Source: Strigamia acuminata (taxonomy: Eukaryota; Arthropoda; Chilopoda; Geophilomorpha; Linotaeniidae). Taken from it: a DNA stretch of 64,000 nt. The stretch lies in NCBI GenBank assembly GCA_949358305.1, contig OX442317.1, forward strand, positions 4,406,186-4,470,185, in the 5' to 3' direction. Of this stretch, positions 46,077 to 55,821 are shown one piece after another. The notes under the pieces are model-generated. The model was not told where the DNA came from. It saw only the letters and a program-made list of their open reading frames with translations, and ran no database searches. The position numbers were made by a program, and so were the translations under genes. Each line of letters begins with the position of its first letter. Position 1 is the stretch's first letter.

Positions 46077-49000
46077 GTGTGTGTGTGTACCCGAATTCTC
46101 GATGCATTTATTAGAAACCGTCACCAGGTTGACTATTACCGTATTTTATCGATTAAAAGCCGCGGCTCTTATTCAAAACTCCCATTTTTGTCAGCAATTA
46201 CAATTTCGGTTTTTCGTCTGAACGTCACGAACGAAGCTTTGCTGTATGTTAATATGCTGTTATTATTCTAAGTTTTCTTTATTGATGAAGAAGCGTACGT
46301 TCATCGTTCGTGAGGTTAAATACGGAAACAATACCTTTCTTTTGCAAAAATATGGTATTCCTGGTGTCTGAGCCGCGGCTACTATTCGAGGGCGACTCTT
46401 AATCGGTAAAATAGGTTTCTAAGTTGGTGGGCGCCAAGTTGCAATTGAATAATTGATAGTTTGGCGCTAACAATTGCACTTGCGCATTCGTTAATATTGA
46501 TATGAAGGAGAAGAAGCGAGGAGAGAGTGGAATGTAGAATGAGTGGTCGGCGCAGTGTTTGTTTGTAGTCCACCTCGATGGATTTGTCACTCGGAATCAA
46601 AGGCTTAAGTGTCGCCTGCGGCCTAACGACCGACGCCCGATAATGGAGAAAAAGAAGTTGATCCATGGTCAGCCCCAATGGCTCCCCAGTCAGCCATGAT
46701 GGCCGACGCACGCCCGCCCACACCACGCACTAGCCTCGAGCACCCTCCGCCTTCCTTGAAACGAATGCGTCTCTTGACACCCCCTTCCTTTTTCTCGAAC
46801 ACCCATACGATTGGTCAGCAAAGGAGGGAAAAAAATAAAGTGAAGTCGATGGGAAAAGTTGGGGTTTATACACTTGAAAAAATACCTACGTTATATGGCT
46901 ATGGAGATTGTTCGTCAAGTTTAATGGTTTTTGTTTTTTTGTTTTCTTGATTTTTGTAGGTTGTTTGGGACGACGGGCTATTGTTCTGCGTGTTCGAAAA
47001 TGATTCCCGCGTTCGAGATGGTGATGCGCGCTCGGGGCAATGTGTATCACCTGGAATGTTTTGCGTGTCAACAATGCAACCATAGGTAATATAATAAGAC
47101 AAATTTTTTTATTTTGTACAATTGTGATCAAGTTTTTGCGAGTGTTTTGAAAGATTTGGTCGAAATTTTTTTTCAAATTTCGTCTCAATTTTTCTCCAAA
47201 TTTGATCGAAATTTTTTTTCAAATTTGGTCGAAAATTGAAAATTTGATCGAAATTTTTCTTCAAATTTGATCGAAATTTTTCTTCAAATTTGATCGAAAT
47301 TTTTCTTCAAATTTGATCGAAATTTTTCTTCAAATTTGATCGAAATTTTTCTTTAAATTTGATCGAAATTTTTCTTCAAATTTGATCGAAATTTTTCTTC
47401 AAATTTGATCGAAATTTTTCTTCAAATTTGATCGAAATTTTTCTTCAATTTTTCTTAATTTTTCTTCAAATTTCGTCTCAATTTTTCTTCAAATTTCGTC
47501 TCAATTTTTCTTCAAATTTCGTCTCAATTTTTCTTCAAATTTCGTCTCAATTTTTCTTCAAATTTCGTCTCAATTTTTCTTCAAATTTCGTCTCAATTTT
47601 TCTTCAAATTTCGTCTCAATTTTTCTTCAAATTTCGTCTCAATTTTTCTTCAAATTTCGTCTCAATTTTTCTTCAAATTTCGTCTCAATTTTTCTACAAA
47701 TTTCGTTTCAATTTTTCTTCAAATTTAATAAAAAAAAATTATTAGAATTTTGTATGGATTAATTGATAAATTGGCAAAAAAAACTGCTTCTGTCCAAACT
47801 AAAAATGAAAAAAAAAAATATGCAAATTAATCTAAATTTAAAAAAAAAAAAATAATGCAAGTGTAAACAAATATCCGACTAACTCAAATCTAAAACACCA
47901 AAAAAAAAATATAAGAAGAAGAAAAAAAAAGTGTTTGCCAAACTTTGTGTGGAAACGTTGGTTTTGCCTTATCCTCCCTTTTCTCTCTCTCTCTCTCACT
48001 CTCTCTCACATCACAAGGGCCTTATCGACTCGAATGCAGTTTTGGCGCGCTGCTTTTGACCCCAGGCGACCTTCCAGCTAATTAATGGTGTCGCCAGCAA
48101 AACAATGGATCCTGGAAATAAGAACGGAGCCCCTATCAGGGACAAGGGAGGGGTAGCGAGTGATGGGTGGACGCCATCACGCGTTCCCCAAACAGATGAA
48201 CGTCTAATTGGCATTGGCATCATCGACCGCCGCTAGAAGGCACCAACGGCATCACGCGTCGCGTGTACTATAGAGGGTGGGGGGTGTAATTAACCATTGG
48301 CGCCCATTATGAAGGCGCTCGTCACGTGGCGTTGGCGAGGGCGGCCTAATGAGCTTTGTTAATTAAACACGCCATTTTTCACGCGTTCGCTTTTAATTGT
48401 TGCCAGGGTGTGTGTTGCGTTTTTCCATTTCTTTGTTTCCCCGCCAACCCCCGCTTGAATTTTTAATTTTTTTTCTCTTTTCTTTTCCTTTCTCCATTTC
48501 ATTTCTTTTTCTCTGATTTGACTGCGACGGATTTCGTTCATTCATCTTGTAACGCGGCTGGCTCATCTTCATCTTCATCTTCATCTTCATCTGGGTGATT
48601 GTGTTGTGTTGTTGGACCGCCGGCGTTGGCGTGTCAGGTTGTGGGAACAAGTGGAGAGGAGACGAGACGAGACGAGAGGGCGAAACAGTTGTCATCAGCG
48701 GTGGAGGGATTGCACATTTGTGCTCGGATGGGCTGGATTGGATTTGTAGAAATGGCGTTGTTAGTGGGCGTGTTTAGCGGGCAGCGTTGCTACTGTTATG
48801 TTTGTGAGGCAAGGGTTAATGTCGGGTTAATTAAGTTTCATCGCCCGCGGAAAGTGTTGGGGAAGCAAATTGGTTTTCCCGTCTAATCTTGCACGTGGGA
48901 TTCCCGCCGTAATTTGACCCGAAGCCAGATTTAATTGAGTCGCTCTCGCGCGCTGCTCCGAACGCCCGCGTTTTCTCTCGTTCTCTTCTTCTCCACCACC

Positions 49001-50027
49001 TCTTCGTCTTGCATCCCTCTCTCCCTCCCACCCACATCCCTTCTCAACTCCGACTGATAAGGTGCCGAATAGACGTTGGGTGTGGCGCGGGTGATGGGGA
49101 GAATGTGGTGGAGATGAGGGGAAAGCGGAGGGAAGTGGGGTCTCCAACACCGATACAATTTGGGCCGATTGGCTCTACACGAAGACTCTTGAGGGACCGA
49201 TCCGGTCCTCAAATTCAAAGACTCGGCTAAAATTGAGCTTGAAACAGTGCGATAAAAGGGTTAGTTATTTCACTTTTTCGAAATGAGCTTAATTGGAAGG
49301 ATTTAAAAAGAAAAGGAGAAATTTTCCACTTTGCCCAAACAACACCTGAGTTGGCAATTGGCGTTAAATTTTCTTAATGAACTGCGAAAGCTCCCCACGT
49401 CAAGTTTGGAACTATTCTAACGTGGCAGGGAAATAACGTTTTCTCTACTTAGCAAATTTTGTACAATTTTCTATCGAAATTATTCCGCTTGATCGCAACA
49501 AGGACATTTTTTAACGTCATTTTTTTCAATGTTTTGACCATGTTTTACAAGCTTTTTAAAACTTTTTCTCAAAGTTTTGTCGTCTTTTAACGTTTTCAGG
49601 TTCTTTTCCAATGTTTTTCGCATCTTTTACATAATTTTTCAACCTTTCCGTCAGATCTTTTATTTTTGTTGCAATCCTTTCTGTATCATCCACTAGAAAC
49701 ACCTCTCCAAACTTCCTTACAACGTGCACTATTTTTAATTTCTTTTTCTATTTTAACAAATTTATTTTGTGAAATTTGTGATAAATTTGTGATTTAATTT
49801 GTTGTAGGTTTTGTGTGGGTGATCGGTTTTATCTGTGCGACAATAAGATTCTGTGCGAATACGATTACGAGGAGCGACAGGTGTTCTGCCACGTGCCGTC
49901 GTCTACTTTTCCTTGCAACAGCGTGGAACACATGAAACATCAGGCACATCATTTACAAGTGAAACGTGAAGAAGGGCCCACAAGATTCGTTAATTCTTCC
50001 GAATCTGTAGTTTTTGATGGAAAATAA
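45841..50027 (+). CDS. LMO: LIM-only protein (LMO1/LMO3, Beadex type), copy A
   Basis: Coding exons are 45841-46076, 46960-47085 and 49808-50027, giving 193 residues. LIM1 has zinc ligands C23, C26, H44, C47, C50, C53, C73 and D76; LIM2 has C87, C90, H109, C112, C115, C118, C137 and D140, so both domains are complete. The remainder is a 22-residue N-tail and a C-tail of about 52 residues ending FDGK. The segment [17 protein letters not shown] is near-identical to vertebrate LMO1/LMO3. Family knowledge: LMO proteins are nuclear adaptors without DNA binding; they bind LDB/Chip cofactors and compete with LIM-homeodomain proteins or bridge bHLH/GATA complexes. All introns follow GT-AG and both coding introns split an Arg codon (AG/G). 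The first ATG after the acceptor was chosen as start; Met3 (45847) is an alternative. Upstream exons may exist. Introns 1 and 2 carry a MITE and a satellite. Confidence 0.95.
46138..46415. mobile_element. MITE family M1 copy inside LMO-A intron 1
   Basis: Left end accgtattttatcgattaaa, right end ttaatcggtaaaata (last bases degraded). It shares gccgcggctcttattcaaaa, gtcagcaattacaattt and gtctgaacgtcacgaacgaa with the 21098 copy. About 50 extra bases (tttgctgtatgttaatatgc and on) sit near its middle. It starts only about 60 bases inside the intron, close to the splice donor. Confidence 0.75.
46960..47085 (+). CDS. LMO: LMO-A LIM2 exon
   Basis: Acceptor gatttttgtag before GTTGTTTGGG; donor after CAACCATAG (gtaata). 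126 bases encoding [14 protein letters not shown] onward to CQQCNH, with an Arg codon split at both ends. Its protein is identical to the copy B exon at 61867-61992, with 18 silent differences. Confidence 0.95.
   Translation, partial: VVWDDGLLFCVFENDSRVRDGDARSGQCVSPGMFCVSTMQP
47165..47728. repeat. 23-bp tandem array in LMO-A intron 2, two sub-families
   Basis: Left half (about 47205-47455) repeats aaatttgatcgaaatttttc+ttc. Right half (about 47456-47728) repeats aaatttcgtctcaatttttc+ttc. Both units are 23 bases and share the aaattt...ttttcttc frame, differing in the central gatcga versus cgtctc. The switch between types is abrupt, so each half probably expanded separately. The 105-codon open frame through it is a repeat artefact. 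Confidence 0.92.
47740..49807. other. Rest of LMO-A intron 2
   Basis: A-rich tract (47770-47940), TC microsatellite near 47984-48005, and a ttcatc hexamer run near 48568-48592. Open frames around 48600-49230 overlap in several registers and are not gene-like. Ends at acceptor atttgttgtag before 49808. Confidence 0.5.
49808..50027 (+). CDS. LMO: LMO-A terminal coding exon
   Basis: Encodes the end of LIM2 ([10 protein letters not shown]... with C137 and D140) and the C-terminal tail to FDGK and TAA. The tail is about 52 residues, longer than in vertebrate LMO1/LMO3 as I recall them. I see no canonical AATAAA in the first 400 bases after the stop; the nearest are at 50471 and 51201. Confidence 0.93.
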
Positions 50028-50430
50028 CAATAACAACAAACAATTATCAGTGAAAATTAAGTGTGATCGAGTGACAACGATGGGCGCAACTGCAGTTTGT
50101 TGAACTGATTTTATGTTAGAACTGTTAACATGTAAAAGAAAAGAAAAAATGTACAAAAAAAAATATGATAGAGAAGGAAACGACACGTGTATAAAATAAT
50201 ATTATATATGTCATTTTGGGTTTATCTTTTGCTTTTATTTACTAGAAATACAACACAATAACCTTGACGGCGTAAATTGTAACTTGCTAGCTGCGCAAAC
50301 AATCTTCAACATTTTTTTACAGCAAAATTAGGATAGTGAAACGATAGGTAAATGAAGGTAGGAGGATTTTGTCAACATTCTCCGAGCTGGAAACCACAGA
50401 AAATGTATGTTTATCACTGTTTCAGACTAA
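50028..50430 (+). other. Probable 3' untranslated region of LMO-A
   Basis: Sequence directly following the stop codon, AT-rich. The 3' end is uncertain. A variant signal (ataaaataat near 50193) or AATAAA at 50471 could be used. Confidence 0.4.
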
Positions 50431-50777
50431 AATCGAGTTTGCAAAAGTTGCTAACCCAAAGCTAAACTCGAATAAACAAAATTAAACAATTTTTCACGTC
50501 ATTTTAGGTCGATTTCGCTAGTTTTTGGCATTTTTCAATTTTTGGCCGATTTTGGCCATTTCTCCATAGGTTAGTTAGCCTTTGGGTTTTTGATAAAATC
50601 GTCCAAAATTAAAAAATTGCCGGAAATAAGCCCAACCGACGTAAAATGACGTGAAAAATTGTTTAATTATCATTTCTAGGAGCTATGCAAAAAACAAGAG
50701 AAGTCTGTTTTTGGCCGATAACTAAAATCGAGTTTGCAAAAGTTGCTAACCCAAAGCTAAACTCGAATAGACAAAAT
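50431..50777. repeat. Palindromic module bounded by 52-bp direct repeats
   Basis: The segment starting aaaatcgagtttgcaaaagt and ending near cgaataaacaaaat occurs at 50431-50482 and again at 50725-50777, almost unchanged. Between them lies an imperfect palindrome (caatttttcacgtcatttta to its inverse aaaatgacgtgaaaaattg) centred on the phrase ccataggttag...cctttgggttttt. The same central phrase lies at the heart of every palindromic unit in the 51391-54793 array, so this is a diverged single module of that family. Confidence 0.75.
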
Positions 50778-51390
50778 CTCGGTTCCATCCAAAATGTGTA
50801 ATGGAAAAATGCCAAAATGTCTAATTGAGTTTTTATTTTTCTTGTATTTTTTTTTTGCTCGAATTTGTTGATTAAAGTGGTTCGAATGAGCTTTTGTGAT
50901 CGTTGAGTAAGCCGAGCAAATTTCTTTCGCTTTATTAATTTCTATTATTGGGGTGTTCGAATGAATCGGCTCGTGGTCAATGTCTCCTCCAATCGGAACG
51001 TCGCGGGCGAATTTAAACGAGCAGCAGACGATTAAAACGAGTTTTAGCTGATAAAAAATTCGTCGTTTTCTTAGTGATTTCACGAAATCTAACCCAAACC
51101 TAAATCCGGAAAAATAATTTGATGAATCAGGAATAGAATGAAATCTGCTTCAAACGAATTTATAAATTCCACTACAATTAAATGATGTATTTTATTACTG
51201 AATAAATTTTAACACAAAATGAACAAACTTTTGAACACAAACCGAAATGAACAAACGTTTAAAGTTAAACGAAATGAACAAACCTTTAAAATAAAACGAA
51301 AAGCTCACACGACAAACTCAGAGCGAGGGACCCTAACATGAATAAGGAACTAAATTAGCGGCAAATATAAACACGATAAACCGATTTGGC
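50778..51390. other. AT-rich spacer before satellite
   Basis: Contains short aacaaac-type direct repeats (cgaaatgaacaaac twice near 51242-51290). No gene recognised. Confidence 0.45.
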
Positions 51391-54300
51391 ACACATTTTA
51401 TCACGTTTTGCACACATTTTGTCAAATTTTTGCACACATTTTACCATGTTTTTGCACATATTTTACCACGTTTTTGCACACATTTTGCCAAGTTTTTGCA
51501 CACATTTTACCATGGTTTTGCACACATTTTGCCACGTTTTGGCACACATTTTGCCACTTTTGGCACACATTTTGCCACATTTGGCACACATTTTGCCAAG
51601 TTTTTGCACATATTTTACCACGTTTTTGCACACATTTTGCCATGTTTTTGCACACATTTTGCCACGTTTTGGCACACATTTTGCCACTTTTGGCACACAT
51701 TTTGCCACATTTGGCACACATTTTGCCAAGTTTTTGCACATATTTTACCACGTTTTTGCACACATTTTGCCAAGTTTTTGCACACATTTTACCACGGTTT
51801 TGCACACATTTTGCCACGTTTTGGCACACATCTGCGAAAAACCAAGTTTTCAGACAACTATTTCACTTGAAAAATTCCGTTTTTCGACCATATCTCTGCA
51901 AGCGTAACAGATAGGCATAGGAATGTGATATTTAGACGATTTTTTAGCTCATTTCAGGTCGATTAGGCTCACTTCCAGCAGTTTTTCAATTTTTGCCAAT
52001 TTTGACACAAAAACCCAAAGGCTAACCTTGGACGAACACTAGTGTTCGTCCAAGGGCTAACCTATGGAGAAATTGCCAAAATCGCTCCAAAATTGAAAAA
52101 GTGCCGGAAATGAGCTTAATCGATCGGAAATGGGCTAAAAAATCGATTAAATATCAAATGCATATGCCTATTTGTTACGGTTGCAGAGATGTGGTCGAAA
52201 AACGAAATTTTTCAAGAGAAAAAGTTGTCAGAAAACTTGGTTCTTCGACCAAATTTTTGCACACATTTTACCATGTTTTTGCACACATTTTGCCACGTTT
52301 TGGCACACATTTAGCCACTTTTGGCACACATTTTGCCAAGTTTTTGCACATATTTTACCACGTTTTTGCACACATTTTGCCAAGTTTTTGCACACATTTT
52401 ACCACGGTTTTGCACACATCTGCGAAAAACTAAGTTTTCAGACAACTATTTCACTTGAAAAATTCCCTTTTTCGACCATATCTCTGCAAGCGTAACAGAT
52501 AGGCATAGGAATGTGATATTTAGACGATTTTTTAGCTCATTTCAGGTCGATTGGGCTCATTTCCAGCAGTTTTTCAATTTTTGCCAATTTTGACAAAAAC
52601 CCAAAGGCTAACCTATGGAGAAATTGCCAAAATCGGTCCAAAATTGAAAAAGTGCCGGAAATGAGCTTAATCGATCGGAAATGGGCTAAAAAATCGATTA
52701 AATATCACATGCATATGCCTATTTGTTACGGTTGCAGAGATGTGGTCGAAAAACGAAATTTTTCAAGAGAAAAAGTTGTCAGAAAACTTGGTTCTTCGAC
52801 CAAATTTTTGCACACATTTTACCATGTTTTTGCACACATTTTGCCACGTTTTGGCACACATTTTGCCACTTTTGGCACACATTTTGCCACATTTTGGCAC
52901 ACATTTAGCCACTTTTGGCACACATTTTGCCAAGTTTTTGCACATATTTTACCACGTTTTTGCACACATTTTGCCAAGTTTTTGCACACATTTTACCACG
53001 GTTTTGCACACATCTGCGAAAAACTAAGTTTTCAGACAACTATTTCACTTGAAAAATTCCCTTTTTCGACCATATCTCTGCAAGCGTAACAGATAGGCAT
53101 AGGAATGTGATATTTAGACGATTTTTTAGCTCATTTCAGGTCGATTGGGCTCATTTCCAGCAGTTTTTCAATTTTTGCCAATTTTGACAAAAACCCAAAG
53201 GCTAACCTATGGAGAAATTGCCAAAATCGGTCCAAAATTGAAAAAGTGCCGGAAATGAGCTTAATCGATCGGAAATGGGCTAAAAAATCGATTAAATATC
53301 ACATGCATATGCCTATTTGTTACGGTTGCAGAGATGTGGTCGAAAAACGAAATTTTTCAAGAGAAAAAGTTGTCAGAAAACTTGGTTCTTCGACCAAATT
53401 TTTGCACACATTTTACCATGTTTTTGCACACATTTTGCCACGTTTTGGCACACATTTTGCCACTTTTGGCACACATTTTGCCACTTTTGGCACACATTTT
53501 GCCACATTTTGGCACACATTTAGCCACTTTTGGCACACATTTTGCCAAGTTTTTGCACATATTTTACCACGTTTTTGCACACATTTTGCCAAGTTTTTGC
53601 ACACATTTTACCACGGTTTTGCACACATCTGCGAAAAACTAAGTTTTCAGACAACTATTTCACTTGAAAAATTCCCTTTTTCGACCATATCTCTGCAAGC
53701 GTAACAGATAGGCATAGGAATGTGATATTTAGACGATTTTTTAGCTCATTTCAGGTCGATTGGGCTCATTTCCAGCAGTTTTTCAATTTTTGCCAATTTT
53801 GACAAAAACCCAAAGGCTAACCTATGGAGAAATTGCCAAAATCGGTCCAAAATTGAAAAAGTGCCGGAAATGAGCTTAATCGATCGGAAATGGGCTAAAA
53901 AATCGATTAAATATCACATGCATATGCCTATTTGTTACGGTTGCAGAGATGTGGTCGAAAAACGAAATTTTTCAAGAGAAAAAGTTGTCAGAAAACTTGG
54001 TTCTTCGACCAAATTTTTGCACACATTTTACCATGTTTTTGCACACATTTTGCCACGTTTTGGCACACATTTTGCCACTTTTGGCACACATTTTGCCACT
54101 TTTGGCACACATTTTGCCACATTTTGGCACACATTTAGCCACTTTTGGCACACATTTTGCCAAGTTTTTGCACATATTTTACCACGTTTTTGCACACATT
54201 TTGCCAAGTTTTTGCACACATTTTACCACGGTTTTGCACACATCTGCGAAAAACTAAGTTTTCAGACAACTATTTCACTTGAAAAATTCCCTTTTTCGAC

Positions 54301-54793
54301 CATATCTCTGCAAGCGTAACAGATAGGCATAGGAATGTGATATTTAGACGATTTTTTAGCTCATTTCAGGTCGATTGGGCTCATTTCCAGCAGTTTTTCA
54401 ATTTTTGCCAATTTTGACAAAAACCCAAAGGCTAACCTATGGAGAAATTGCCAAAATCGGTCCAAAATTGAAAAAGTGCCGGAAATGAGCTTAATCGATC
54501 GGAAATGGGCTAAAAAATCGATTAAATATCACATGCATATGCCTATTTGTTACGGTTGCAGAGATGTGGTCGAAAAACGAAATTTTTCAAGAGAAAAAGT
54601 TGTCAGAAAACTTGGTTCTTCGACCAAATTTTTGCACACATTTTACCATGTTTTTGCACACATTTTGCCACGTTTTGGCACACATTTTGCCACTTTTGGC
54701 ACACATTTTGCCAAGTTTTTGCACATATTTTACCACGTTTTTGCACACATTTTGTCAAGTTTTTGCACACATTTTGCCAAGTTTTGGCACACA
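51391..54793 (+). repeat. Higher-order satellite: long palindrome plus 21-bp minisatellite (arm 1)
   Basis: Blocks of a 21-bp unit (ttttgcacacattttgccacg and variants) alternate with long palindromic spacers of about 390-425 bp. A shared landmark falls at 52101, 52652, 53246, 53861 and 54476, so periods are 551, 594, 615 and 615; the differences are about one or two 21-bp units. The spacer folds on itself: tctgcgaaaaa, tttcacttgaaaaattcc, tctctgcaagcgtaacag, cacattcctatgcctat and gctcatttcaggtcgat blocks recur inverted on the far side. The last three copies are nearly identical, implying recent expansion. Open frames of 100-173 codons occur in all three registers, so it is not coding. It ends abruptly at 54793 against a tRNA-like unit. 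Confidence 0.93.
52028..52053. repeat. Perfect 26-bp palindrome inserted at a palindrome centre
   Basis: Centred on AACACTAGTGTT with ttggacg at one side and its inverse at the other. It occurs only in the first palindromic unit of the array, between aaggctaacc and gggctaacctatgg. The other units read straight through, so it was inserted here or lost elsewhere. Confidence 0.85.
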
Positions 54794-54802
54794 TTGGATA
54801 TT

Positions 54803-54876
54803 GAGGATGGTGGCTGCGTGGTTAGGGTTCGCGATTACTGAGTTGTGTGAACGGGTTCGAATCCTCGATTAGTTTT
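54803..54876 (+). repeat. tRNA-like unit 1 (degenerate)
   Basis: Internal Pol III promoter-like boxes: A-like TGGCTGCGTGGTTAG at 54811 and a perfect B box GGTTCGAATCC at 54854-54864, followed by TTTT at 54873. The A box resembles the Ser/Leu type (TGGCCGAGTGGTTA). The acceptor ends do not pair, so it is not a functional tRNA. It lies immediately outside the satellite edge and shares its downstream tail (agtttt...attttttcag-tttaaaaa) with unit 2. Confidence 0.6.
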
Positions 54877-54959
54877 ACGTTTTATTATTAATTTTTTCAG
54901 TTTAAAAAAGAATAAGATTGTAAGGACTTAAGCCTTGTTTGATCATATGATCATTGCTA

Positions 54960-55032
54960 TTCTATGTAGCCGTGTGGTCAGAGTGTGTGGTTTGAGTGAT
55001 TTGGTTACGGGTTCAAATCCGTCACTAGTTTT
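54960..55032 (+). repeat. tRNA-like unit 2 (degenerate)
   Basis: A-like TAGCCGTGTGGTCAGAG at 54967, B box GGTTCAAATCC at 55010-55020, TTTT at 55029. The T-arm nearly pairs (ACGG...CCGT), as if one C had been lost. Its downstream tail matches unit 1. Confidence 0.6.
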
Positions 55033-55117
55033 GCTGTTGAAATTTTATTTTTTCAGGTTTAAAAATCAAATTTCAACTTTATAAGGCTCAAACTAACCAC
55101 CTCTGCTAAAAAGCACC

Positions 55118-55200
55118 GGTGGGAGCCGGTGGGAGGATACCCATATTGCGCCGGCTTAGCCGGGCGCGTCGCGGGTTCGCCTCCCCGAGTCGCTCTCCAC
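55118..55200 (+). repeat. tRNA-like unit 3 (weak)
   Basis: GC-rich segment with B-like GGTTCGCCTCC at 55174-55184 and an 8-T run at 55211. An A-like ggagccggtgggagg lies near 55121. The match is weaker than in the other units. Confidence 0.35.
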
Positions 55201-55249
55201 GTTGGTCAACTTTTTTTTCTGTGGTTTTTTTCTCATTTTGCGAAATCGG

Positions 55250-55555
55250 GAGAGGTTTTCCGAGGTTTTCCGAGGTTTTCGAAGGTTTTTCTAGTCTTTT
55301 AGTTTTTTTGAGGTTTTTCTAGTCTAGTCTTTTAGTTTTTTTGAGGTTTTTCTAGTCTAGTCTTTTAGTTTTTTGAGGTTTTTCTAGTCTAGTCTTTTTC
55401 TCTCTTTTTGAGGTTTTTCTAGTCTAGTCTTTTTCTCTCTTTTTGAGGTTTTTTTTAGTCTAGTCTTTTAGTTTTTTTTGAGGTTTTTCTAGTTTAGTCT
55501 TTTAGTTTTTTGAGGTTTTTCTAGTCTAGTCTTTTAGTTTTTTGAGGTTTTTCTA
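55250..55555. repeat. T-rich tandem array, left part (169-bp period)
   Basis: Sub-units of about 32-37 bases (gaggtttttctagtctagtc plus ttttagtttttt or tttttctctc). Interrupted by the transposon at 55556. The landmark ctagtctttttctct at 55389 and the first one after the transposon (57646) are exactly 169 bases apart once the transposon and one TA are removed. Confidence 0.92.
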
Positions 55556-55598
55556 TAGTCGGTGCACGGTATCTTGATGCTAAATTTGAACTGCGCAT
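55556..55598 (+). repeat. Left terminal inverted repeat of the transposon
   Basis: Pairs with 57599-57641. Mismatches fall at terminal-repeat positions 1, 6, 23, 31 and 33. Confidence 0.9.
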
Positions 55599-55821
55599 TG
55601 TGCGTCGCGCATCCACATCACGCATCACACAACTACAATCGTCAGCTGCATTAAAAAATAGTTCACTATTCGTACGCAAAATTTGGACAAAATTGAACAT
55701 ACAGACATTTTTTTCTTCTTATTTTATGTTTTAATAAACAGAAAATGTAAAATGAAATAAAATATTATGTATTTCTTGATAAAATCAAAGTTTTTAGTTT
55801 TTTCTCAATTTTCATTCAAAG

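Noticed and set aside
47428-47745. 105-codon Phe/Ser-rich frame in LMO-A intron 2
   Set aside because: A product of the 23-bp repeat read through all frames; intronic.
51386-51907. Open frames of up to 173 codons (and others to 54872) with FAHILPRFCTHF-type repeats
   Set aside because: All three registers are open because the 21-bp unit is a multiple of three and stop-free. The repeat is clearly DNA-level satellite.
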